Shown here: positions 6,792-12,742 of the stretch, one piece after another
Position numbering within the stretch: the stretch's first letter is position 1
Layout: every line of letters begins with the position of its first letter
Assembly: GCA_012799545.1 (NCBI GenBank)
Contig: JAAZLA010000006.1
Coordinates: 1 to 12,742 of the forward strand
Length of the DNA: 12,742 bases
Source: Treponema sp.
GTDB lineage: Bacteria > Spirochaetota > Spirochaetia > Treponematales > Treponemataceae
Direction: 5' to 3'
The notes under the pieces: model-generated
What the model was told of the DNA's origin: nothing
The model's database searches: none
The model's input: only the letters and a program-made list of their open reading frames with translations
Program-made: the position numbers and the translations under genes

Positions 6792-7562
6792 ATGAATGAT
6801 AAAAAAGAAAGTGATATCACAATATACGAAAAAAATATAAAAAACGCCTTAGGTGAAATTTCAGAAAACATAGAAAAAGCTGCTATAAAAAGCGCGAGAA
6901 AGTCGAGTGAGGTTTCGATTCTTGCGGTGTCTAAGTTTCGCAGCAGCGAAGAAATTCAAGCAGCTATCAATGTGGGCTTAGAGCTTTTTGGAGAAAATAG
7001 GGTGCAAGAAGCTGTTGAAAAATTTCCGTCTATTTTAGAGAAAAACCCTCAGGTAAAATTGCAGATGATAGGAAGCTTACAGCGAAATAAGGTAAAACAT
7101 CTTTTGCCGATTGCTACTTGTATACAATCAGTCGATAGAATAGAGCTTATAAAAGAGATTATAAAAGAAGTAAAAAAACGAAATGAAGTGAGCGCATCTG
7201 ATTCTCAGCCCATCGAGCTGCTTTTTGAAATACATACTGCAGAGGATTCAAAAAACGGCTTTAAAGACCTCGATGAACTTTGGCTTTGTTTAGATTATCT
7301 CCTTTCCGAAAATGAGCCTCGATTGCTTGCACAGCCTGCTGGTTTTATGACTATGGCTGCCTTTACAAAAGATGAAAAACGAATCCGGGCTTCTTTTCAA
7401 AAAGTGCGCTCGGTTCAAGAAGAAGCAAAAAAACGCTACCCAAACCTGCATTTGGATGTCCTTTCTATGGGTATGACAAATGACTATGCAATTGCGGTCG
7501 AAGAAGGGGCGACTATGCTTAGAATTGGTTCAGCCTTATTTATCCCCTCATTTTTTGCATAG
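6792..7562 (+). CDS. yggS: YggS/PROSC family pyridoxal 5'-phosphate homeostasis protein
   Basis: YggS is a single-domain, TIM-barrel PLP-binding protein of the alanine racemase fold III type. It buffers free PLP and affects amino acid and vitamin B6 balance; no catalytic reaction is established. Visible motifs are ILAVSK with the PLP lysine K48, FGENRVQE, MIGSLQRNK, LSMGMTNDY and the phosphate-binding RIGSALF near the end. The usual glycine after the last phenylalanine (IFG) is absent and the protein ends in a short hydrophobic tail instead. ATG 6792 is preceded by AAGGTGG at 6777-6783, spacing eight, and lies one base after the rsmA stop. The frame extends upstream to 6744, but that would overlap rsmA without a ribosome site. 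The product is 256 residues, slightly longer than usual owing to an N-terminal extension of about 15 residues. Confidence 0.93.
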   Translation: MNDKKESDITIYEKNIKNALGEISENIEKAAIKSARKSSEVSILAVSKFRSSEEIQAAINVGLELFGENRVQEAVEKFPSILEKNPQVKLQMIGSLQRNKVKHLLPIATCIQSVDRIELIKEIIKEVKKRNEVSASDSQPIELLFEIHTAEDSKNGFKDLDELWLCLDYLLSENEPRLLAQPAGFMTMAAFTKDEKRIRASFQKVRSVQEEAKKRYPNLHLDVLSMGMTNDYAIAVEEGATMLRIGSALFIPSFFA

Positions 7563-7588
7563 GCAATGCGCTATGTATATGATATACT
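7560..7588 (+). promoter_or_regulatory. Promoter for the 7595-9955 operon, with -10 box abutting the start codon
   Basis: TAGGCA (7560-7565, 4 of 6; it contains the yggS stop codon) is followed after 17 bp by TATACT (7583-7588, 5 of 6). Only six bases separate the -10 box from ATG 7595, so transcription would be expected to begin at or next to the start codon. A 13-base inverted repeat, GTATAT-G-ATATAC (7575-7587), overlaps the -10 box and could be an operator or a chance AT-rich palindrome. Confidence 0.5.
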
Positions 7589-7594
7589 AAGCCT

Positions 7595-8026
7595 ATGAAA
7601 AAGACTCTTGTTTTTTTTCTTATCATATCATTTTCCTTTTCTCTTTTGTGGGCTGATAATAGCCCAGAGCCCTATGCGAAGGACGAGTTTAAACCTTGGA
7701 TGAAACAACTGAGGCGAAGCGAAATTGTAACGCTTGGCTCACTTCCTTTTACAACGCTTACCACTTCCTTGGGCTATTCCTTTTATCGATATGCAGCAAA
7801 TGATTTTGATTCAGCGTATTTTCCTAACCCATTTTCTCCTTCTCAAGCAAATTTGAGCACAGAAGAACAAAAGCAAGTACTTTTTATCTCCCTTTCAGCG
7901 AGTTTACTGGTGGGCATTATAGATTTTAGCATTAGCATGATAAAACAAAATAAAGTGAAAGAAGAAAAAGTGAAAAATTCAGAACCGTATACCATTAAAC
8001 GCATTGTCATAGAGGCTGACGAATAA
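7595..8026 (+). CDS. Small secreted or membrane protein, function unknown
   Basis: A 143-residue protein that I cannot place in a named family. It starts with a typical signal sequence (MKK, hydrophobic stretch, LLWA then D21; likely cleavage after A20). Two further hydrophobic stretches lie at about 46-62 (around TLGSLPFTTLTTSLGY) and 95-115 (VLFISLSASLLVGIIDFSI), so the mature product may be an envelope protein with two membrane-associated helices and a basic C-terminal tail. No ribosome site precedes the ATG; instead TATACT lies six bases upstream. The stop codon directly abuts the rluD start (TAAATG), which implies co-translation. The link with rRNA pseudouridylation genes is positional only. 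Confidence 0.7.
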   Translation: MKKTLVFFLIISFSFSLLWADNSPEPYAKDEFKPWMKQLRRSEIVTLGSLPFTTLTTSLGYSFYRYAANDFDSAYFPNPFSPSQANLSTEEQKQVLFISLSASLLVGIIDFSISMIKQNKVKEEKVKNSEPYTIKRIVIEADE

Positions 8027-9013
8027 ATGATAGACATAGAATCGAAGGTTTCCTTGGCTGAGGGCGAAAGATTACGGCTTGATCTCTATCTCATAAGACA
8101 ATTGGATCCATCTTTTTCTCGTTCTCGCTTAAAAGAAGGTTTAGTACTTTTAACCTGTAACAATAAAAACGCAAAGTTATCTAGTCGAGTAAAAAATGGT
8201 GATACTATTCACTTTCAATGGAAAAATCCCATTCCAAGTACTATTAAGCCAGAGGAAATCGATTTAAATATCGTTTATGAAGATGAAAATCTCATGGTTT
8301 TGAACAAGGTGCAAGGCATGGTTGTACATCCTGCGCACGGAAACTGGTCGGGAACGCTTGTACATGCTCTTTTATTTCACTGGGGCAGGGAAGCAATCCA
8401 AAAAGAAGCGAACTTACTTGACTGGCCTGAGGCACAAAAAAGGCCCGGAATTGTACACCGTTTGGACAAGGACACTTCAGGGCTTATTATCACGGCAAAA
8501 AACACGAAAACTGAGGCCTATTTAAAAAAGCAATTTAAAAAGCATTCTGTTATAAAGCAGTATATTGCTATAACAAAGGGACACCCTCCTTTTGAAAAGG
8601 GGACTATAAAAACCCAGATAATGCGTGATCCAAATAATCCACAAAAATTTATAGCGAGCACTGACGAGAGTCAGGGAAAGTTTGCCCATACCGATTATAC
8701 CTGTATTGCCTTGTACGGACCTTATGCCTTAATGAAAATACGTATAAAAACAGGCAGAACCCATCAAATTCGGGTGCATATGAAATATATCAATTGCCCT
8801 ATTTTAGGGGACCCCTTGTACGGTGTTCGAGATTCTCGCTTTAAAACAGCGACCCTCATGCTCCATGCTTCTAAGCTGGGCATTCGCCTACCTGAGCAAA
8901 AACAGCGCAGCTTTTTTAAAGCAGCGACTCCTATTCGATTTAAAAAAGTCTTGCAGGTTTTTCATAAAGAATATGAGCGCAATTCAATGTGGATGAAAAA
9001 ACACAAAAGCTAA
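8027..9013 (+). CDS. rluD: RluD-type 23S rRNA pseudouridine synthase
   Basis: A 328-residue RluA-family enzyme that turns uridine into pseudouridine; RluD itself acts on helix 69 of 23S rRNA (1911, 1915, 1917), near the decoding centre. An S4 RNA-binding domain occupies about residues 14-70 (LRLDLYLIRQL, then a stretch ending in NGDTI), followed by the catalytic domain. The active aspartate is D147 in HRLDKDTSG (144-152); TGRTHQIRVH and LGDPLYG complete the signature. S4 plus this catalytic block and the length favour RluD over RluA or RluC, but the substrate is inferred. The start directly abuts the previous stop; AGAGG at 8011-8015, 11 bases away, is a weak ribosome site, so coupling is likely. 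Confidence 0.88.
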   Translation: MIDIESKVSLAEGERLRLDLYLIRQLDPSFSRSRLKEGLVLLTCNNKNAKLSSRVKNGDTIHFQWKNPIPSTIKPEEIDLNIVYEDENLMVLNKVQGMVVHPAHGNWSGTLVHALLFHWGREAIQKEANLLDWPEAQKRPGIVHRLDKDTSGLIITAKNTKTEAYLKKQFKKHSVIKQYIAITKGHPPFEKGTIKTQIMRDPNNPQKFIASTDESQGKFAHTDYTCIALYGPYALMKIRIKTGRTHQIRVHMKYINCPILGDPLYGVRDSRFKTATLMLHASKLGIRLPEQKQRSFFKAATPIRFKKVLQVFHKEYERNSMWMKKHKS

Positions 9014-9040
9014 GGTAGATTTAAAAAAACGGAGAATAAA

Positions 9041-9955
9041 ATGCTCGTCAATGCCCAAGAAAAAACAACTCAAAAGGAATTTTCAAAAAGCATCGATTTG
9101 AAAAAATCTCAAATTTTTTTTGACGCGGAAGACTATCTTATTTATTACAAAGCAGCAGGTTTAGCCTCGGCTCCTTTAAAAAAAATAAATAGCGAGGATT
9201 TGTCGAAGGATTTCCTTGAAGAAGGGGAAGAAGATTCAGCTTTACGCGAAGCTGCAAAAATCTACCCAGAAGTGCTTGAAGTAGCATCTCAGTTTAAGCC
9301 AATTGAAGGCGGACTTGTGCATAGAATCGATACCGCTACATCGGGCTTACTTTTGCTTGCAAAAAATCAAAAAAGCTACGATTTTTTTATAGATATACAA
9401 AAAAAAACTTCCTTTCGTAAATGCTATACCGCATTTTCACACAAAATTTCTCAAAAGGATGTAAAAAAAAGCCTAAAAAGGGGTTATCCTCCCTTGCCAG
9501 GAGAATATCGTCTTGAAGAAACTATGCAGCTTCCTTTGAAGATAGCGTCCGCTTTTCGGAATTTTGGTCCACGAGGAGCATCGGTTCGCCCTCTTTTGAT
9601 AGAAGACGCAAAGGATAAAAAAATATATCAGACGAGCATCGATGCACTCAGTCATCTCGGTTTTGCAAGGAAGATAGGAGTTTCTCTAAGTCTTGCCTAC
9701 CGCCATCAAGTACGGAGCCATTTGCACTGGCTTGGCTATCCGATAATAGCTGACATGCGATATGGAAGAGAATCTGACTCAGATAGAATAAGAGAAACGC
9801 ATAAAAACCCGAAAAAATCGCAAAAGCCAATGCTTTTTTTTGCATCTGGTCTTTCTTTTATAGATCCGAAAACCGGCAAAACTGTATCTTATGCACTGTT
9901 TGAAGAAGATCTTATCGAGTTTGCAAGAAAAGAATGCAATTCTGAAACAAGATAA
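9041..9955 (+). CDS. Second RluA-family pseudouridine synthase, no S4 domain
   Basis: A 304-residue protein with the catalytic pseudouridine synthase fold but no N-terminal S4 domain. The active aspartate is D97 in HRIDTATSG (94-102). The motif that usually reads GRTHQIRxHL is here LAYRHQVRSHL, followed by GYPIIADMRYG, so the basic arm is kept while the Gly-Arg-Thr part is altered. A region of about 50 residues between (SAFRNFGPRG and after) has no clear counterpart in RluD. The RNA target (23S rRNA or tRNA) cannot be assigned. GGAG at 9031-9034, six bases before ATG, sets the start, 27 bases after rluD. Its last 67 bases overlap the end of folC on the other strand. It is probably active because the catalytic motif is intact. 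Confidence 0.82.
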   Translation: MLVNAQEKTTQKEFSKSIDLKKSQIFFDAEDYLIYYKAAGLASAPLKKINSEDLSKDFLEEGEEDSALREAAKIYPEVLEVASQFKPIEGGLVHRIDTATSGLLLLAKNQKSYDFFIDIQKKTSFRKCYTAFSHKISQKDVKKSLKRGYPPLPGEYRLEETMQLPLKIASAFRNFGPRGASVRPLLIEDAKDKKIYQTSIDALSHLGFARKIGVSLSLAYRHQVRSHLHWLGYPIIADMRYGRESDSDRIRETHKNPKKSQKPMLFFASGLSFIDPKTGKTVSYALFEEDLIEFARKECNSETR

Positions 9956-11382
9956 AAAGAGCCCGTAACGACGAGTATTTCGTCCTGTTTTAGCGCTTCT
10001 TGAAAGGCTTTTTCCATGGCTTCTTCATACGATTCTATGAGAAAAAATGCTGGTTTTACTTCGCTTTTTTCTATTTGGTTTTCAGAGCTGTTTTTTGAGG
10101 AGCCGTAACGTGATCCTTGAAGCATTTCTGCATTGACTGCTTTTTCAAAGGCTTCGTTGGCTTTTTCAAGATTTGTTTGCTTTACAGCGCCAGGTTTTGT
10201 TAGAAAAATGCGCGTAAAAAGCTTTGATTCTACGAGTAAATGGGCAATTGCTTCCACATCTTTATCCATAGCGCAGGCAAAAAGAAGTGAAAAACGAGGC
10301 TCTACACGTTGTTTGCTAGAGTCTTTTTTCGGTGCTGACAGAAAAAGTTCTTGTAGGGTAGAAAGACAGTGGGAAATACTTTTTTTTGTATGTGCGCCGT
10401 CTGCAACGATGAGTGGATTTTGCTTTGTTTTTTTTATTATCTGAAAACGACCAGGAATAAAAGCATTTTCTAAGCCAGTTTCTATCTGTCTTTGTGAAAT
10501 CTGGGGGAGGATTTTTTTGACAACAAGGCTTGCAAGAAGGGCATTTCTTACTTGATATGCTCCTAAAAGTTGCAAGGAGGCTTTTAAAGGGCGTGAAAAA
10601 AGCTCTGGCATAGATGCTTCTATCTTCATTTTGTCTTCATGGTACGAGTATTGTACTTTGTCAATAAAATCGTCGAGATGAAAATAGGGCGCATTTTTTT
10701 TCTTCGCCTCTGTCTTAAATACCGCACAAGCAATTGCTTCTGTGGAAGAACAAAAAACCGGTATATCTTTTTTTATAATACCAGCTTTTTCACGGGCAAT
10801 CGCTTCGACTGTGTTGCCAAGATATTCTTGATGTTCAAGCTCAATTTCGGTAATAACAGAAGCAGCGGGCAGTATGACATTTGTTGCATCGAGCCTTCCG
10901 CCGAGACCTGTTTCCAAAACAGCCCAAGGAAAACCAGCCTCTTTAAAGCTGATAAAGGCGAAAAGCGTCGCAAGTTCAAACCACGAGGGTTCACGTTGGT
11001 TTGGATAGGTTTTGGGGATAATTGAGTCAATTGTATAGCTCAATTCTTTATACGCATTTGCGTAGATAGAGTCATCTAAGACAGCATGAGATTTTGTAAC
11101 GCGTTCTGAAAAAGCACAAAGATGAGGGGAGGTGTATAAACCACAATCGATAGCCGCCTCGGTTAAAATAGATGCAATAAAGGTTGAAACAGAGCCCTTG
11201 CCCTTGGAGCCAGCAACATGAAAACTTTGAAAGGTATTCTGTGGATTATTGCATTTTTTACATAAAAATTGCATTGTATCAAGCCAAAAAAAATCTTTTT
11301 TAGGCATTTTTTCAAAGTTCAAGTAGGTATCAAGCCAAGCTTCTAAGGCGTCGAGGGGATTTTGGGGATTAAATTTTATCAT
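9889..11382 (-). CDS. folC: Folylpolyglutamate synthase / dihydrofolate synthase FolC
   Basis: FolC adds glutamate to dihydropteroate and/or reduced folates using ATP, making and retaining folate in the cytoplasm. The Mur-ligase-like motifs are clear: P-loop HVAGSKGKGS at 55-64, ETGLGGRLDATN at 157-168, H184 with EYLG, KAGIIK with the probable carbamylated lysine (K199 or its neighbour), GRFQ at 311-314, DGAH at 328-331 and VTGSFYLVSEL near the end. At 497 residues it is longer than the usual 420-440; the excess lies in polar stretches at about 350-363 and 415-443 and a ~20-residue tail. I chose ATG 11382 because AAGGTGG (11391-11397) lies eight bases upstream; the longer GTG at 11394 falls inside that ribosome site. 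The ATG overlaps the previous stop (TAATG). Whether it has one or both activities is not readable. Confidence 0.93.
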   Translation of the reverse strand: MIKFNPQNPLDALEAWLDTYLNFEKMPKKDFFWLDTMQFLCKKCNNPQNTFQSFHVAGSKGKGSVSTFIASILTEAAIDCGLYTSPHLCAFSERVTKSHAVLDDSIYANAYKELSYTIDSIIPKTYPNQREPSWFELATLFAFISFKEAGFPWAVLETGLGGRLDATNVILPAASVITEIELEHQEYLGNTVEAIAREKAGIIKKDIPVFCSSTEAIACAVFKTEAKKKNAPYFHLDDFIDKVQYSYHEDKMKIEASMPELFSRPLKASLQLLGAYQVRNALLASLVVKKILPQISQRQIETGLENAFIPGRFQIIKKTKQNPLIVADGAHTKKSISHCLSTLQELFLSAPKKDSSKQRVEPRFSLLFACAMDKDVEAIAHLLVESKLFTRIFLTKPGAVKQTNLEKANEAFEKAVNAEMLQGSRYGSSKNSSENQIEKSEVKPAFFLIESYEEAMEKAFQEALKQDEILVVTGSFYLVSELHSFLANSIRSSSNSA

Positions 11383-12218
11383 TATCGTGTCCACCTTGAT
11401 GGGCTACTGACCGTTTTAACAGATGTTGCCTTATCATTTTCATAGACTGCTTCATAATGATTTTTCTCTCCAACCATTTCATTTTCATTTTTTGCCGTCA
11501 TTATCCATTTTATGGGTTGCAGTTCTTCTGTCGCTACTTTCAAGGCGAGGTCGCGAGGCAGTTCGGGAAAAAAGGAAGCATTTGTCTTACTTGTTTGCTG
11601 GGCGATAATTTGATTTCCTCGAATTTCAACTGATATATTCATAGAAGCCCCATTTTTATAAATAACAAAACCCCTTCCACCACGTAAAATAATAATTTTG
11701 TCAATGGAAGCATCGGTAAACCAGGTCCCGGCAATGGAATCTAAATTGATACTAACCGTTGTAGCTGAGACATCGTCTGATTTTTCTGTGCCCTTATTTT
11801 CCTCGGTTTTTTCGAGTCTATCTAAAAAAACAAATAAATCATTTTTCGCAGAAAGAAGTACTTGATAGTAGCTGTCATAGGTTTTTTCTTCTGTATACAT
11901 TTTATTGTCAAAAAAAGTATTAAAAGCTATTGTCCAGTTATTATCACTATCTGAAATATCTATAAAAAATGCTAATTGAATTCCATAGTTTTCTAGAATA
12001 TTGTCTTTTGAAAAAACAATGGAGCGAAAATCCTGTACGCGAAAGCTATCAAAGCTTAAAAGATGATTATAGTATAAGTCTACAATGAGCTTTGCTGTTC
12101 CTTCGTCTTTCGTATTGTAAATGGGAGCAAAAAAGCCAAGTTCTTTTGTCCTTGTTTGTGAAAACACACAAGGAAGTAAAAGAAAAATTGTTATTGTTAT
12201 AACAAGGCTTTTTTTCAT
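11382..12218 (-). CDS. Secreted protein of unknown family with a lipocalin-like C-terminal half
   Basis: A 278-residue protein with a signal peptide (MKKS, hydrophobic core, LLLPCVFS then Q21; likely cleavage after S20). C17 sits in LLPC, which is a poor lipobox, so a lipoprotein is possible but not favoured. Residues 25-135 form one mixed alpha/beta domain; an acidic, Ser/Thr-rich linker runs from about 136 to 155. From about 160 there is a beta-rich part beginning SIAGTWF, with alternating hydrophobic strands to about 262, which recalls small lipocalin-like barrels. The family is not recognised and the barrel is an inference. It lies eight bases after smpB and overlaps folC by one base, with GAGGG at 12231-12235 as a rather distant ribosome site, so it is the middle gene of a three-gene operon. 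Confidence 0.75.
   Translation of the reverse strand: MKKSLVITITIFLLLPCVFSQTRTKELGFFAPIYNTKDEGTAKLIVDLYYNHLLSFDSFRVQDFRSIVFSKDNILENYGIQLAFFIDISDSDNNWTIAFNTFFDNKMYTEEKTYDSYYQVLLSAKNDLFVFLDRLEKTEENKGTEKSDDVSATTVSINLDSIAGTWFTDASIDKIIILRGGRGFVIYKNGASMNISVEIRGNQIIAQQTSKTNASFFPELPRDLALKVATEELQPIKWIMTAKNENEMVGEKNHYEAVYENDKATSVKTVSSPSRWTR
11391..11397 (-). promoter_or_regulatory. Ribosome binding site that decides the folC start
   Basis: On the minus strand AAGGTGG lies eight bases before ATG 11382, the same seven bases and the same spacing as upstream of yggS (6777-6783). It is embedded in the last codons of the upstream secreted protein, and the TAATG overlap suggests termination-reinitiation coupling. 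Confidence 0.75.
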
Positions 12219-12226
12219 ATTTTCGT

Positions 12227-12691
12227 TTAACCCTCAAGATTCTTTCTAAACTCTCGTTGTACTTCTCGATGTAAATCATTTTGCCGTATCGTATCTCTTT
12301 TGTCAAATAACTTTTTCCCCTTACAAAGGCCAAGGCGAACTTTGACAAGACCGTTTTTGAGATATACATCGAGCGGTATGAGTGTGTATCCTTTTTCATC
12401 GGTTTTTTTCTTTAAGCGCTTGATTTCAGCCCTATGTAAGAGCAGTTTTTTTGGTCTTTGTGGCTCGTGGGTAAAATGCTTTGAAAAGGGATATTCTGCT
12501 ATGGAGAAGTTTTTTAGCCATACCTCGTTATCGATTATTTCTGCAAAGCCATCGGGAAAGGATAGGGAGCCATTTTTCACTGACTTCACCTCTGTACCCT
12601 TGAGTTCAATGCCGCATTCATAATCTTCTTCTATATGATAATTAAAGCGCGCTTTTTTATTTTGCGCTATTAATTTTGTGCCTTTTTTCAT
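12227..12691 (-). CDS. smpB: SsrA-binding protein SmpB (tmRNA partner)
   Basis: SmpB carries tmRNA to ribosomes stalled on broken mRNAs, where trans-translation tags the nascent peptide. Visible signatures are KLIAQNKKARFNY at the N-terminus, YECGIELKGTEVKSVKNG (OB-fold core), the KKLLLHRAEI block, the VYLKNGLVKVRLGLCKGKK strand and a basic helical tail (KLFDKRDTIR onward) that reads the empty mRNA channel. The longest frame starts at 12709, but I prefer ATG 12691: the resulting MKKGTKLIAQNKKA start matches the usual beginning of SmpB proteins, and a near-consensus promoter covers the first six codons of the longer form. The product is then 154 residues, typical for the family. No Shine-Dalgarno sequence precedes 12691, so the mRNA may be leaderless. 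The tmRNA gene is not in this window. Confidence 0.92.
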   Translation of the reverse strand: MKKGTKLIAQNKKARFNYHIEEDYECGIELKGTEVKSVKNGSLSFPDGFAEIIDNEVWLKNFSIAEYPFSKHFTHEPQRPKKLLLHRAEIKRLKKKTDEKGYTLIPLDVYLKNGLVKVRLGLCKGKKLFDKRDTIRQNDLHREVQREFRKNLEG

Positions 12692-12697
12692 TCTTAG

Positions 12698-12726
12698 AGT
12701 ATAAGCCATCTTTATAAAGCTCTCAA
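12698..12726 (-). promoter_or_regulatory. Near-consensus sigma70-type promoter of the smpB operon
   Basis: On the minus strand TTGAGA (12721-12726, 5 of 6) is followed after 17 bp by TATACT (12698-12703, 5 of 6). Six bases later is ATG 12691. The spacer contains a perfect 10-base palindrome, CTTTATAAAG (12710-12719), and also the alternative smpB ATG at 12709, which would lie upstream of the transcription start. This is the strongest promoter candidate in the window and probably serves smpB, the secreted protein and folC. Confidence 0.7.
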
Positions 12727-12742
12727 GTAGCTTGATAAAAAA

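Noticed and set aside
9970..9984. Possible terminator hairpin GACGA-loop-TCGTC after the second pseudouridine synthase
   Set aside because: The stem is only five base pairs, is followed by CTGTTTTA rather than a T run, and lies inside the folC coding region.
10639..11025. Plus-strand open frame of 128 codons antisense to folC
   Set aside because: It lies wholly opposite strong folC motifs, has no ribosome site and its translation shows no domain or sensible composition; it is a shadow frame.
11382..11394. GTG at 11394 as the folC start
   Set aside because: The GTG is part of the AAGGTGG ribosome site that serves ATG 11382, and has no ribosome site of its own.
12067..12399. Minus-strand open frame of 110 codons across smpB and the secreted protein gene
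   Set aside because: It overlaps the conserved SmpB C-terminus and the signal peptide of the next gene in another frame, and has no start signal.

Overview
The window reads as ordinary, densely packed chromosomal DNA from a spirochaete, most likely a Treponema-like host-associated species. The support is indirect: an AT-rich background with long A/T runs, several small secreted proteins of unknown family, a membrane-anchored PilZ protein of the YcgR type and a short ComEC. No gene here proves the genus. I see no mobile element, phage gene, CRISPR array, rRNA or tRNA, and every gap between genes is shorter than 60 bases.

Layout. Positions 1-507 (+) hold the end of a TsaC/YrdC gene (tRNA t6A synthesis). 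It meets, tail to tail with a 26-base overlap, a minus-strand pair: a CPBP membrane protease (1599-2234) followed by a WecA/TagO-type polyprenyl-phosphate sugar-1-phosphate transferase (482-1543), which has its own good promoter. A compact divergent region near 2235-2275 starts a plus-strand operon: PilZ c-di-GMP effector, secreted helical-repeat protein, ComEC, RsmA (KsgA) and YggS. A second plus-strand unit follows, with a promoter overlapping the yggS stop: small secreted protein, RluD and a second RluA-family pseudouridine synthase. That unit collides, with a 67-base overlap, with a minus-strand operon smpB - secreted protein - folC, transcribed from a near-consensus promoter at the right edge.

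How the genes work together. Most products serve translation and RNA maturation: TsaC modifies tRNA, RsmA methylates 16S rRNA, RluD and its neighbour make pseudouridine, and SmpB rescues stalled ribosomes. FolC and YggS belong to folate and PLP metabolism. The PilZ protein, the secreted repeat protein and ComEC form an envelope block in front of rsmA.

What stands out. Four promoter candidates share a spacer of exactly 17 bp. At three of them (smpB, the small secreted protein at 7595 and the CPBP protease) the -10 box lies only 6-12 bases before a start codon that lacks a Shine-Dalgarno sequence, which suggests leaderless or nearly leaderless mRNAs. For smpB this moves the start to 12691, six codons inside the longest frame. 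ComEC has no C-terminal nuclease domain and no clear start signal. I did not find a convincing undescribed multi-gene system; the unknown secreted proteins and the PilZ-to-ComEC linkage are the best leads.
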